64,000 nt of DNA, taken from assembly GCA_037951165.1 (NCBI GenBank), contig JBBDHG010000008.1:1708501-1772500 (forward strand). The letters run 5' to 3'. A program made the position numbers and the translations under genes. Shown here piece by piece: positions 22,201 to 33,158 of the stretch. The notes under the pieces were generated by a model. That model ran no database searches and was not told the DNA's origin. It was given only the letters and a program-made list of their open reading frames with translations. Source of the stretch: Lophius americanus (Eukaryota > Chordata > Actinopteri > Lophiiformes > Lophiidae). How positions within the stretch are numbered: the first letter of the stretch is position 1; each line of letters begins with the position of its first letter.

Positions 22201-25200
22201 TGATAGAAAGTATAGAAAATAAAATACTTTATTTTTCCCATGGGGAAAGTATTGGCTAGTGACATTCATCCATGTCTTACCTTAACAAAAGAGATAAAAT
22301 ACATGACACTAACTCAACTTCATCTCCTCATGAAAAAATGGAAAATGATCACTTTGTTCATTTTAATTCTTTTGGGTATCTATTAATTTAACATCTTGGA
22401 AACTCTACAACAAATTGTTAGGTCATGTTTCTAATCAGGAAAAAAAAATAAAATCAGAAATTGGAAATTATTTCACGAAGATATTTTGTATTTAATTGAA
22501 AATAATCCATCTTAATGAGCTTGGCTCTCCGTTACTACCTTCATCATAAGATTAAATCTCTAAACCGATTTGGGAAAGCATGGTTTAAAAAAACTGTTTG
22601 ACTATTATTCCAATTCTTCTGGTTGTATTTAGTTACATAATTATGTTTGGTGATTAATCGCATGCCAGGAAAATCCTACTTCTAGTGGGTCTTTTCCCCG
22701 TTGCCATTGGTTATGCCTCATCTTCGATGACCCCATTGACCTGTGGTGTCCCCCAGGGCTCCATCTGTGGTCCCTTACTGTTACGCATTCACATGCTAAA
22801 TGGTTTCAGTCAAGTGGCACGCACTTTTCTATTAGAAATAGACGTTTAAGGGTTAACACACTCTATGATTTAAGTTCTAGTCTGACCAGATTAGTGCACA
22901 CGGAGTATGTCACAGACTTGTATTATATGATCTTTTGGTAAGATGCAACACCTTTTATAGAATATAGCTTGTACGTAAACTATTAAAGTCACAGCCCCTT
23001 TAAAAACAATATAATATATTATAAAAGATTCCTAATTAGAATCATGTATGTTGTAATTATACACAGTGAATTTTCACATGTTTTCTCTCAAGTCCAGATA
23101 ACAAAACAGAAGCAGTAATAACTAATAACAGCAACAGAAAATAAGCTTGGTTAAAGTGAGCATGTGCAAAACCTCTATATCAGGGTTCAATAAAATATTC
23201 ATATTTTCGTGTCCATCCCTTTAATTAAAGAGTGTGGTAGATAGTTTGTGATGTCTGGGTAAAGCAACGTCATTGATTGGTGTTGATGAGAGCGATGAGA
23301 TCTAGAGTAAACCTTTTTAAACCTTTTTGCTCAGGGATTTAGTCACTTGTAGTATGAACAGCAGTTTTGACCTGTTTTAAAGTAGTCAAAATCTTCCCCT
23401 ATGTGTTTCTCAGTGTTTCGCTTGCATGCAAAGTTAATTTGCAAGTTTACATTTGCACTGTTTACAAAAAATGTGTTTGAAGTGAATATCATATTTAATT
23501 GCAATTCTATTTGATTTTATATGTATGGAACTGTTTTTCTGATTCTCTGTTTATACTTTCTCTGGAACTTCTGTAACGTGAATTTCCATGACGTGGGATT
23601 AATATCTAGTGTCCTCTATTCTTGTCTGAACTCTTTCGTTGTTTCTAACGTGAATTCACTTTAAGAGACCCAGAACAGCCCAAATCACGAAATAACCAGT
23701 CACAGCTTAATGAAACATGCCATCAGCAGAAACAACAGGTTCACCCACGCCCTTTCTCTTCCAGAGAAAAAGGTTCCTTTTAAGCAGTTTTCCGAATAAG
23801 TCTGAAGAGGAAATTCTTTGCTAGTAGCGTTGAGTGCTACTTGGGAGTCTTCATGGTGGGGAGATAAAATGATTACTGGTCAAAAATCAATGTAGAGTGT
23901 TTTTTCCTACTGTTAAAGAGTGCATTAGATATGAAGCATCTACACAGGCTCTCTTAAGGTCCAAGCGCTGCTTATAAAGCACTATTGATGTTCGATCAGC
24001 GCCGACATCCCAAGATATATGTAAGCCAACACTTGATTCACCTAAATATTTGATTATCTCTGCTTGAGAGACTTGTACCTGCATAGACATTTCAAAGCAG
24101 CCCTACCGGTGCATCGGGATTCATCGGTTCTTCCACAGAACCTGGACTTTGTGTGTCCTCTTGTGAAAAGCGTACCTCTGCCAAAGCCAAACAATCCTGT
24201 CAAACCCAGGCTCCACCCCTTCACAAAGTACTTCTCTGTAGAGGCGTGGGGCCAAATCATCAGAAATACTTTACATCATAACTATATGGATGCGACAGAA
24301 GGTGCCGTTTGTTTTGTGGGTCAGTAGGTGTGCTGCTGAATGTGTGCCCTTCACTCACTGCTATGGAGACATCCTATGATCTTGTGTCCATCTGTATTGC
24401 TGAATCAAACATACAGAAGGACAAGACTTGATTCACACTTAATTCACATTTGATGATGAGTTCTGGCTAGTGTCGGGAGTTCCTGTCTTTTTTATGTTGT
24501 AATGTTTTTTCAGACCCCACAGATCCGATTAAATGTTGGAGTTTGGCCAATGTATGCAGCAAAGGAACCCTGTTCTATATGATATTACATTTATCAAAAG
24601 AGATAACCCTGAATTTTACACACGGCCACTTTAAATCCAAGTTGAGGAACCGAAAACGGTTCCAGTGAAAAGTGACTAATGTCGGTTACATCGATTTACT
24701 TTGGCCTTGTCATAACAACATGCGTGCCAAAGTTTTGGCCTAGTGGGTCTTCCTCAGGGCACAAAGGGAGACTGGAGAACAGACAGTTTGTAGGGCGGTA
24801 CCTTCTGAGCTCACAAAAGACTTCTATGAGCCTGGTTGGCTTTGAAGTTCAATTAGAAGCTACCCTGGCTTTGATCCTGTGGTGAGAGCATATTTGCGAG
24901 ATGTCCATGTGACTTTTTTTTACATTGTTTCGCTTCAACCCAAAACATACAATCCAAACACTAGGAACCAATGGAAGGTGCACCCACTCCATACTCCTAC
25001 AAGAGATATTATATTAATTAAGACAATCAATGCAATCCTTTTGCCCTTACAACGTATTCAACAACAAAGTTCACACAAGATGGAACTGGTATGTTTCTGA
25101 TGCTCAGCTTTGGGGAACGAATGCGGTCAAATGTCATTTTGGTCTTCCTTTTCTTTTTTGTGTCCTGTAAATCAGTTGCTTTCAAAGTCAGCATCGACTC

Positions 25201-28200
25201 ATCATACTTAATATTTCATAGTGGCCAGCCCGACCAGGACGGTACTGGTCTTTATCCCAGCCTTGGTGTACTCTGATCTAAAACTAACCATTCTGTCTTT
25301 CCCTTCCAGTTCTTCATGGTCATGTGTATTGTGTACGTGCTGTTCGGGGCTCTCTGGCTCCTCTGGTGCGCCCTTTATTGGAGAGATCTGTTGCGGATCC
25401 AGTTCTGGATTGGTGCCGTCATCATCCTTGGCATGCTGGAAAAAGCCGTCTTTTACTCAGAATACCAGAGCATCCGTTACAAAGGAGACTACGGTTAGTT
25501 AATTGAGACATTTGGTTGTCTGTGAAATACTGTTTCTTTTCGATGCAGCCTGTAATTCTGTTTGTGAACCTTCACAGTTCAAGGTGCTGTGATTTTTGCT
25601 GAGCTGCTCTCTGCACTCAAAAGAACTTTAGCCCGAATCCTGGTCCTCATTGTCAGTCTCGGCTATGGCATAGTCAGGTAAGTCTATCCTTTACCCTTAT
25701 GTTTTAACACTCTAAGGTAAACACAAGCAGTTTCGTATTTGTCCTGTTACAATCCCTGTCATTGGTAATGAGTGTGAATCCCTGTCATTGGTAATGAGTG
25801 TGAATCAATGTCATTGGTAATGAGTGTGAACCCCCGTCATTGGTAATGAGTGTGAATCCCTGTCATTGGTAATGAGTGTGAATCAATGTCATTGGTAATG
25901 AGTGTGAACCCCCGTCATTGGTAATGAGTCTGAATCCCCGTCATTGGTAATGAGTGTGAATCAATGTCATTGGTAATGAGTGTGAATCCCCGTCATTGGT
26001 AATGAGTGTGAATCCCTGTTATTGGTAATGAGTGTGAATCCCTGTCATTAGTAATGAGTGTGAATCCCTGTCATTGGTAATGAGTGTGAATCCCTGTCAT
26101 TGGTAATGAGTGTGAAACCCCGTCATTGGTAATGAGTGTGAAACCCCGTCATTGGTAATGAGTGTGAAACCCCGTCATTGGTAATGAGTCTGAATCCCTG
26201 TCATTGGTAATGAGTGTGAAACCCCGTCATTGGTAATGAGTGTGAATCCCTGTCTTTGGTAATGAGTGTGAATCCCTGTCATTAGTAATGAGTGTGAATC
26301 CCTGTCATTGGTAATGAGTGTGAATCCCCGTCATTGGTAATGAGTGTGAATCCCTGTCATTAGTAATGAGTGTGAAACCCCGTCATTGGTAATGAGTGTG
26401 AAACCCCGTCATTGGTAATGAGTGTGAATCCCTGTCTTTGGTAATGAGTGTGAATCCCTGTCATTAGTAATGAGTGTGAATCCCTGTCATTGGTAATGAG
26501 TGTGAATCCCCGTCATTGGTAATGAGTGTGAATCCCTGTCATTGGTAATGAGTGTGAATCCCTGTCATTAGTAATGAGTGTGAATCCCTGTCATTGGTAA
26601 TGAGTGTGAATCCCTGTCATTTGTATAGGCCTAGGTTGGGCACCACAGTAAATCGACTTGTGAGTGTTGGGATTCATTACCTGCTCTTCTCAGCTGTGGA
26701 AGGTGTACTCAGGGTGACGGGTGTAAGTATCCACTATTAAGAAACTTTACCAATCTCTCACTTTGTCAACGGGTTTATTTCTCAGTATTTAGAAAAAACA
26801 AAAAACATTACTGCCTTGCCCCCTAACTAACATGTTAGGGGTTCTTTATCAATAGCAGTGTTTCTCTCTACCCACTGAGGGGTTCACATTGGCGCCACTG
26901 AGAGAGGTGAACTAAAGCCTGAATGACTTGCAGCACCTTGGAGGAGGGGGGGGTTCTGACCCTCTCTTGCATACCAGAGTCCAAAGGCATCTCATGACTG
27001 TTTCTGCCTATTTGAAATACGCTTTTGGCGTATAGCATGTCGAACAATTGAACCATTGTTGTGTGAATGTTCTGCATGACAGCAGAACATTCACAACAGT
27101 CATGTCTTGAACAAAGAGGCACCTTCAACCGAGATACAACCTGAGGTATCTGCCAGCGCATTTTCATGCACAGGGGTTTTGCTGTTCCACAATTTTTCAG
27201 CACCTTTTGGTTCTGGTTCCTCAAACAGAACATGTTAGACCTCACCTTTAGGCAGTTACAAATAAGGGGCAGTTTGGTCTCCCTGCCGCTGACCGCAGTC
27301 TCCACTCGGTTTTGGAATTTACATTTCACCTGGGGATGATGCTGTGTAGAGCTGCTGTCTGTTTCTTGATCAAGTCGAGCAAACCCTCAGTGGTCCATGT
27401 CTCATCCAAGTAGACGGCCTTGTCTTCAGTCAATAATCACCATCGAAGCCATCCCTGTCGGAGATCCTGCTGTCTTTGGGTGGGATGGTTGCAATCCCGC
27501 TCACCGTAATTGTGAGATGGTGCCAGAAAAGCAGACGCGTAGGACTAAATAGAGCAGCAATTTCACACACACACACACACACAGATACACACGTTGCTCT
27601 ATGCTGTCCTCATGGTTAATGTTTGGTCTCATTTTTAAAATCTGACTTGTTCTCATTTTTTTCAGAGTCTCTATGGGACGGTTGCCCTGGCGGCTAATCT
27701 AAGTCTTTCTCTCATTGACTCCTGTATCATGTGGTGGATATCCTTTTCCCAGCCAGTCAAACAGCTGCTAAGGGCCAATCACTATTTGCATTTTTATTTT
27801 GCATAATGGATATCATCTCTGGTGATTTGAATGTGCGTACAATTTGTTCTCCTTAATTTCTGTTCACATTTTCATCAGTCTGTCTCAAACCACTCGTCTC
27901 CTGAAGCTACGCAGAAATGTAGTGAAGCTCTCTTTGTATCAGCACTTCACCAACACTCTCATCTTCTCCGTTGTCGGTGAGTATCCACTGTGATGCATCA
28001 GCTTTACAACAGCTAGTTCAGTATCATCAGCGTACACGTATTTGGATGTACTACATTTAAAACGCCTTTTCTGTCTCAACATAGTGCTACACAAAATCAG
28101 ACACATTACGTTGTGTTAAGACGATTTTAAAAATCTTAAATATCTGAGATTTTAGAGTTAGATACTGGTGACTGGCCTAACATGCATAGATCTCTGTTCA

Positions 28201-31200
28201 CATTGTCAACACTTAAAGGAGCAGTGACTAAAATTTAGTTGCACTGAGCGGTCAAGGCAGTTTAACCATATCCTTGCCGCTCTGCGTTTAACTGTTCACT
28301 TGGACAATTGTACAGACTAAAACTAGGCCGAAGAACAGTACTTTTTGTTCAAAAGCTCCCTCTAGTGATTAAAATACAAACTTTTAGAGTAAAATTGGAT
28401 ACAAATCGCTTCTTATGCACCAAATTCGGACTTTATGGGACATGAATTAAATGTTAGGAAGTTCTGTCTGAAAAACTTTTTTTTCGTTTTTTGTAAAAAA
28501 TCCCCAATTGAGTAAAATAGGAGCTCTAAGGGTAAAATATAATATACAAAATCTGATCTCTTGATTCATATGGACCAACAGTTGCAAAATTATGGTTTGG
28601 AAAAAGTGTTATCCAACTGACCAAAATGTAAAAACAATTATCCGTAAAATAGTTCTTGAGTTATCAAGTGAACATGACGGATCCGCCGCGGCGATGACGA
28701 TTCCATAATATCACTGACTTTTCAGAGATATAATTATGTGCGGCACAAGGGAAATGTGTAACGTTAATGAATGTTGGCAGACTCATACAAGCACTGGATG
28801 TTGTATGCGTTTGTGTACCGATGCAATACGTGGCTGCTGGTTCTTTGTGTGTGTGTGTGTGCGTGTGCGTGTGCGTGTGCGCGTGTGCGTTTGTGTGTGA
28901 TAGACTATGTTTGTCATCAGTTGTTTGCATTTACTTCAAATTCAGATTCCACTGGTGTGAGGTTGAGCTGATTGTGGGTTAAATGTTGTTTAAGTAAGTC
29001 TGTTGTTAATTTTGTGCCAACAGCTTCCATCATATTCATCATCTGGACCACCAAAGTCTTCAAGCTGGTGGACTGCCAGAGGGTCAGCTTGTTCTCTCTT
29101 ATTGATGCGTTATTACATTCAGGTTTCGTTTTCCTGTTTATAGAGAGATGAAAAGTTTACCCTAAAATAAAATCTGATCAGACTTTTCGGGTGTTATCTT
29201 TTCCACAGGGTTGGAGGGACTTGTGGGTAGACGATGCTTTCTGGCGTCTCCTGTTCTCCATCATTCTGCTGGTGATCATGGTGCTGCTGCGACCCCCTGC
29301 TAACAGCCAGAGGTCACTGTCTGTCTGGAGCCTAAAACGGTTTCTGTCATTTTAGACTGCCAGTGATTATATCCCAGTTTTTTTTCTCTCAGGTTCTCCC
29401 ATTCTCCTTTGATTGAGGAAGATGATGAGGAGGAAGAGGCCAAAGAGCCCATGCTAAATGAGGCTTTTGGTAAGAATTATCCTTCTGTTCCTTCGCAGAT
29501 ATGTGGTACCTTAATAATTGCTTATTGCGACGGAATGCAATTAGACGAGATATTGTAGAGAAGTGTCTTCATCAAATAAGGCTAAAATTTAAATGTTACT
29601 CTAAATAACTACCCCAAGAACGTTTGTAAATAAAATCTTGTTTTACTTCACATTTGCTCTGTTTTAAATCGCACCAGGCTTTAACCCTTCATCTCTGGCA
29701 AATCCTGACCTTCTTTATTATTTTGATGTTAAACTTTTTAAAAATTAGATAGTATCTTGGTCAACTGTTGTGAGAAATACAGTTGTCCTGGTACAAACCC
29801 CTTTATGGACTCTCTAGTCTTTACATAATAGCTGTTAGCTATTATACAGCTATTATTATTATGGTTTATTTTGTTTTGTTGTATATCTCAGTCTAAACCG
29901 TGTCAAAGTAAATTACCTGACTAAACTCCTGATATAACCTTTAAATGTTAAATTTTATTTATTGAACTAAAAGTGTTCTCCCTAGTAAGTAAGTAAGTAT
30001 TTGCTCCGTTGGAAACTAACTCCAAAAAACCACCAAACTGCATCGATAACTGGTTCCAGCTGGACAAGACCCACAAAGACCTGATCACTACCAGCCTTTT
30101 AAATTACATCATTGCCTTAATAGGCCAGAAGCCGAAGCAGGAAGTTGGCTCGTATGTCTCACCAGAAGCACACTACGAGAGAAGAGATGAGGAAGGGAGG
30201 TGATTGACATCCATCAGTCTATGAATGGTTCCAGAGCTGCTACTATGGTTCCAGAGCTGCTACTAAGGTTCTGGGACTCCACCGATCCATAGTCAGGCAC
30301 AGGATCTACAGACTTGAAATGATTGTGAACCTTCACGAAAGTAGACCACCTTCTAAATTATTCCAAGAGCATGATGAAGGTTCATTCAGGAAGTCATAGA
30401 ATATCCACGAAAACATCCAAAAAACACTCTCAGCTCAATACAGGCCTCCACTATCCCAAAGACACTGGGTAAAACTATCGTCCGTGGGAGAGCGGCCAGG
30501 CAAAAGACTAAACTTCAGAATTCTGCCATAACACACCATGGGGAACTTAAGAGCTTTTGGGTGAAAATTCCTTGGACTGATGCTGCTAAATGGTTGTTGC
30601 ACATGTCTCCTTTTCAGGTTTATGCCTGTTAAAAGGCAGTTTCCTTCCTCTCCACAACCTCAAGTTCTTTCTAATGTTGAATGTTGGCTTTCTGTAGAAT
30701 AAAGAGTAAAGTCCAGACATGCAATTTTTCTGGAAGTTTTGCCTAAATAGATAAAATAAACATCTCAAAGCTGTATTTTTTGTTTACCAAGCTCACCTTT
30801 GATTTAAGAACCGAGAGAGGTAAACTAAAATATAAGAGCGGGTCCAATTCTTATTCAGAATGCTGGATTGGGTCTATATTGAACTACTCTATCACCATAT
30901 TGCTGTGATGGATGTCTGTAGTAGAGGGACGGGACTCCTAGTTTCTCTGTGATAAACGCTCCCGTCTGTGAATAATCTGAGGCTTCTCACTGTTGACCTC
31001 AGATCCCATAAGAGATGCCATGTGTTGTGTAACTTCGTGTCACCGAGTCCAAGATCATAATCTGTTCATGCAGGCTCATTTACAAATCTTCAATATGCTA
31101 ATCACATAATTGTATAACTGGAAAATGAGGTAACCTTGTTGTGTTCTAATCCTGTTATTGTACAGAGACTCCTGTGTGATTTTAATGGGGTTATTTCTAT

Positions 31201-32549
31201 TTTATTAGAAGGAATGAAGATGAGAGGCTCGAAGCCGGATTCTAACGGCTCCCAGAAACTGTTGAGCAAAGAGGTGGGTTGAAAGTCTTCTGTCAGCATC
31301 TTTAATCAATCTTTTTCCAACACATACGTTTAATAGGTCTGTTTCTCTCAACTCTGCTCTTGCCAGGACGAAGATCTAAAATGGGTTGAGGAGAACCTTC
31401 CTACAACTGTCGCTGATGTGTGAGTAAATTTGTGGGGTTGTGTTGTAGAGTTTTTATTTCTAAACGGCTTTTAATAATGACGCCTTCCGTATCGTTTTAT
31501 TTTCAATGAATATTGAATAATTTTATCTCTTGGAGTTTCGAACACTGATTTAAAGGCACAGTTTGAGAATTAGGGGAACACATAATTATCTTGGAATCAC
31601 ATCTAGTCAGTTAAAGTTCTTGGATCTGGATCAGTGACGAAGTGGAAGTGATTGTGCAAATGAACAAAACAACAGATGGACAGAAGACGAAACAACAGGA
31701 CAACCTCCAAAAACACCGTCTGATAATCAAGAACATGTCCAAAGATCGTCAGGAGTGCATACTGCCACGTCGAGGCCAAACACACGACTGAAGCACATTC
31801 TGTGCTGTCGTGATGAAATTCACTCAAGTTGAATTGGCCCGTGTTTTCAGTTTTTTAACTTTGATTTTGGGTGTAATTTAGAATCCAGCCCTGATTGGGT
31901 TCATGGTTCTGGTTTCCATTGACTGTTCTTAGCTCGTCAACAAAGATTTTGACTTGAATATTTTGTTCATGGAGGTAGAGAAGTGTTCCTCAAATTATTT
32001 GTACAGTGTATATCTACCTGAAGGAAGCTCATCACATGACAGGATACTCAATGATATCATGTTGACTCTGTCATTCAGGCCAGAGTCTTGAGTGACAGCT
32101 ATTGTTTGCAATGTGGAGCTTCACAACTAGATATCACCATATTTTACTCACTGCACTTTAAAGCATGCATATTCATATCTCCTTTGGTCTAAGCTTATAT
32201 AGATGTTTTCTAGTACCTGATTAACCACAATTCAGATCAGAGACACAGTTTCCCACTGTTAATGCTCAGACAACAACCCAGATAAGCTACATCTTAAAAT
32301 GTTTGTTGGGACTGAACTCACTGCCTTCCTCTGTGATTCTTCTCTCTCTCTCCACAGAGCTCTCCCTGTGATGCTGGATGAAGAAGAGGTAAGGGTGACT
32401 TGACTTTCCCCTGCTAGACCCAAGACTAAAATAAGCCGCTTGGTACCATGGTACCATTGCACAATCATGTTACAGCACATGCATCGATCTGCTCTCTCTC
32501 CTTCTAGGAAATCCTGAAAAACAAGATGGAGCGCTCCAAAATGGAGTAG
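16902..32549 (+). CDS. tmem87a: TMEM87A, GOLD-domain seven-transmembrane protein
   Basis: A Golgi and cell-surface GOST-family protein implicated in trafficking and mechanosensitive or pH-dependent cation conductance. 20 exons join in frame to 550 codons plus stop; human TMEM87A has 555. The start is the ATG at 16902: a GTG upstream is in frame, but this ATG gives a signal peptide (about residues 1-26, core CLMLLAFVCRLGTAA). The lumenal GOLD-type region spans about 27-220 with paired Cys and N-glycosylation sequons (NISW, NCSS). Seven transmembrane segments follow at about 222-455, with WRDLLRIQFWIGAVI, GMLEKAVFYSEY and YGIVRPRLG blocks. The cytosolic tail has an acidic cluster (EEDDEEEEAKEP), DLKWVEEN and a terminal ERSKME, shared with TMEM87A rather than TMEM87B. 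Position between ganc and vps39 also supports TMEM87A. Odd points: an AT-AC U12 intron inside transmembrane segment 5, and a minisatellite abutting the exon 11 acceptor. Confidence 0.96.
17899..17930. repeat. Perfect 12-bp hairpin
   Basis: TATGTTGTCGTT, 8-base loop, exact reverse complement. In tmem87a intron 1 (17013-18001), which otherwise shows nothing I recognise. Confidence 0.9.
18002..18059 (+). CDS. tmem87a: tmem87a exon 2
   Basis: 58 nt, residues about 38-56, encoding SRDVVFRKTLYANTTIFMK with an NTT sequon. Confidence 0.93.
18263..18289. repeat. (TA)n microsatellite
   Basis: About 13 TA units in tmem87a intron 2. Confidence 0.95.
18598..18657 (+). repeat. Retroelement 3' tail, copy 3
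   Basis: Same GAGATTTGATCCAAATG...AAGTGCATTATAAAT and ATT run as at 3367 and 9181. Confidence 0.75.
19217..19260. repeat. (TA)n microsatellite
   Basis: About 21 TA units after a T run, in tmem87a intron 2. Confidence 0.95.
19433..19530 (+). CDS. tmem87a: tmem87a exon 3
   Basis: 98 nt, residues about 57-89. It includes LAFNISWYLRSSVCYNEVF, the most conserved lumenal block. Confidence 0.94.
19871..19987 (+). CDS. tmem87a: tmem87a exon 4
   Basis: 117 nt in phase 0, residues 90-128, including WNGFYSQGYMYFNNCSSLF. Confidence 0.93.
20063..20110 (+). CDS. tmem87a: tmem87a exon 5
   Basis: 48 nt in phase 0, residues 129-144, encoding MYHSDFSPYQPLTSPK. Only 75 bases of intron precede it. Confidence 0.88.
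20217..20258 (+). CDS. tmem87a: tmem87a exon 6
   Basis: 42 nt in phase 0, residues 145-158, encoding NGPSNQSLIWPDKP. Good pyrimidine tract and CCA|GTAAGA donor. In frame, so it could be skipped without a frameshift. Confidence 0.82.
20259..21745 (+). other. tmem87a intron 6, no element recognised
   Basis: About 1.5 kb between exons 6 and 7. Short ORFs on both strands lack family motifs. AT-rich segments and T runs only. Confidence 0.6.
21746..21872 (+). CDS. tmem87a: tmem87a exon 7
   Basis: 127 nt, residues about 159-200, including WKNSPYLFIVKVQ, a GOLD-domain strand, and an acidic linker. Confidence 0.93.
22015..22076 (+). CDS. tmem87a: tmem87a exon 8
   Basis: 62 nt, residues about 201-221, encoding TVEMKGPYDYSSPADWPLMM, the lumenal lead into transmembrane segment 1. 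Confidence 0.94.
22680..22805 (+). mobile_element. LINE reverse-transcriptase fossil
   Basis: Translation gives ASSSMTPLTCGVPQGSICGP followed by LL and IHMLNG, the reverse transcriptase signature PQGS..GPLL typical of fish non-LTR elements. Only about 120 bp is readable. In the 3.2-kb intron 8 of tmem87a (22077-25309), otherwise unrecognised. Confidence 0.7.
25310..25493 (+). CDS. tmem87a: tmem87a exon 9, TM1-TM2
   Basis: 184 nt, residues about 222-282, covering TM1 (MVMCIVYVLFGALWLLW) and TM2 (FWIGAVIILGMLEKAVFY). Confidence 0.96.
25578..25677 (+). CDS. tmem87a: tmem87a exon 10, TM3
   Basis: 100 nt, residues about 283-315, including FAELLSALKRTLARILV and VSLGYGIV. Confidence 0.95.
25754..26628. 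repeat. 26-bp minisatellite ending at a splice acceptor
   Basis: Thirty-three units of exactly 26 bp (25754 to 26611) plus a 17-base remnant ending in TATAG, the acceptor of tmem87a exon 11. Core TCATTGGTAATGAGTGTGAA with a variable 5-7 base linker (TCCCTG, TCAATG, CCCCCG, ACCCCG). No length changes between units. Confidence 0.97.
26629..26722 (+). CDS. tmem87a: tmem87a exon 11, TM4
   Basis: 94 nt, residues about 316-347, encoding RPRLGTTVNRLV and YLLFSAVEGVLRVTG. The acceptor GTATAG is the end of a minisatellite. Donor GGT|GTAAGT is chosen over GG|GTGTAA because it closes phase. Confidence 0.92.
26868..27430 (-). other. Unrecognised minus-strand ORFs, possible transposase fossil
   Basis: A 153-codon ORF (27329-26868), Cys-rich, of no family I recognise. 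Just upstream a second frame reads KAVYLDETWTTEGLLDLIKK, faintly like the Asp-Glu-Thr-Trp step of some DDE transposases. In tmem87a intron 11. May be a decayed DNA transposon or chance. Confidence 0.3.
27666..27737 (+). CDS. tmem87a: tmem87a exon 12, first half of TM5
   Basis: 72 nt in phase 0, residues 348-371, ending IDSCIMWW. No usable GT donor follows; the exon ends at an ATATCCTTTT U12 donor. Confidence 0.93.
27738..27867 (+). other. tmem87a: U12-type AT-AC intron
   Basis: 130-nt intron with 5' end ATATCCTTTT and a branch-site match TCCTTAAT at 27850-27857, with the branch A about 11-12 nt from the terminal AC at 27866-27867. Splicing here joins MWW to IFISLSQ, the sequence of vertebrate TMEM87A. 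All GT-AG alternatives lose the conserved WIFI residues or break frame. Confidence 0.92.
27868..27976 (+). CDS. tmem87a: tmem87a exon 13, TM5 end and TM6
   Basis: 109 nt, residues about 372-407. It begins IFISLSQTTRLLKLRRN directly after an AC acceptor. A CAG at 27874-27876 mimics a U2 acceptor but would be out of phase. Confidence 0.93.
28847..28892. repeat. (GT)n/(GTGTGC)n microsatellite
   Basis: Interrupted GT and GTGTGC run in tmem87a intron 13 (27977-29023). Confidence 0.9.
29024..29082 (+). CDS. tmem87a: tmem87a exon 14
   Basis: 59 nt, residues about 408-427, encoding ASIIFIIWTTKVFKLVDCQR. Confidence 0.94.
29209..29312 (+). CDS. tmem87a: tmem87a exon 15, TM7
   Basis: 104 nt, residues about 428-461, including WRDLWVDDAFWRLLFS and IMVLLRPPANSQ. 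Confidence 0.95.
29393..29469 (+). CDS. tmem87a: tmem87a exon 16
   Basis: 77 nt, residues about 462-487, cytosolic acidic cluster IEEDDEEEEAKEPML. Confidence 0.94.
30010..30600 (+). mobile_element. Decayed Tc1/mariner-like transposase fossil
   Basis: Across frameshifts the plus strand reads pieces such as KVLGLHRSIV, STIPKTLGK and VRGRAARQK, matching the helix-turn-helix and basic region of fish Tc1-like transposases. Many stops; inactive. In tmem87a intron 16 (29470-31208). Confidence 0.6.
31209..31273 (+). CDS. tmem87a: tmem87a exon 17
   Basis: 65 nt, residues about 488-509, encoding EGMKMRGSKPDSNGSQKLL. Confidence 0.92.
31367..31419 (+). CDS. tmem87a: tmem87a exon 18
   Basis: 53 nt, residues about 510-526, encoding DEDLKWVEENLPTTVAD, the conserved tail motif. 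Confidence 0.94.
31985..32162 (-). mobile_element. MITE copy, TTAAAG(G/T)NCAGTG family
   Basis: Minus strand starts TTTAAAGTGCAGTGAGTAAA and shares CTGTCACYC and CCTGTCA(A/T)GTGATGAG with the copy at 12370-12568. In tmem87a intron 18 (31420-32357). Confidence 0.55.
32358..32388 (+). CDS. tmem87a: tmem87a exon 19
   Basis: 31 nt, residues about 527-537, encoding ALPVMLDEEE. A small but well-bounded exon. Confidence 0.9.
32508..32549 (+). CDS. tmem87a: tmem87a exon 20 with stop
   Basis: 42 nt, residues 538-550 plus TAG at 32547-32549. Ends KMERSKME, matching the TMEM87A C-terminus. Confidence 0.95.
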   Translation, partial: EILKNKMERSKME

Positions 32550-33158
32550 AAGTTCCTGTTAGAGGATAATAATGAAGCAGTTCCACTTGAGGCGATGACG
32601 ATTGCGTTCGGGGGTGAGCTGAGTACCAAAAACGAAAATGTGGGAAAAGTCGACAGTTCTCTCTAGTTCTCAGACACTTTACGTTTTCACTTTTATTTCT
32701 TGAGCATTGTGTTCCACGACAATAGGCTCACGGAAGCATGAATAGCGTGTTTATATCAAGGTGGTTGCGTGCGACCTCAAGCTGGTGAGGGGATGAACCT
32801 GAAGTAATCGCACTGCCGAGCACTTTTATGAATATTTAATTTGTATCAAAGTTGTTTCTTTAATTATATAAATGTGGCCAAAATCAAACAGAGTATTTTA
32901 CGCTGTGTCCTGGTGGGAAATAGAAATATTTATTAAATTACTGTCCGGTGGTTTTAGACGACAAAACCAAACGATATTTAAGCGGAGATGGAGAAGATGG
33001 ACGGAGAAGAAGGTTCCCAGCCCTCTGCTAAATTCAGGAGTGACTGTGATTATACATGTTGATCTTATGTTAACACTTTGTTGTCCGGCCAACTGAGTAA
33101 TCCTGTAATCAAGCTATTGTTAACTCGGCGCCATCAGGGAATACTTGGAACATCATTT

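Noticed and set aside
25754..26628. CRISPR array
   Set aside because: Units are contiguous 26-bp tandem repeats without spacers in a vertebrate intron, with no cas genes.
27731..27876. GT-AG intron between tmem87a exons 12 and 13 using GTGGAT and CAG|TCTG
   Set aside because: It deletes the conserved WIFI residues and has a poor donor. The AT-AC reading gives an exact family match.
16902..32549. TMEM87B instead of TMEM87A
   Set aside because: The ERSKME terminus, tail motifs and synteny favour TMEM87A.
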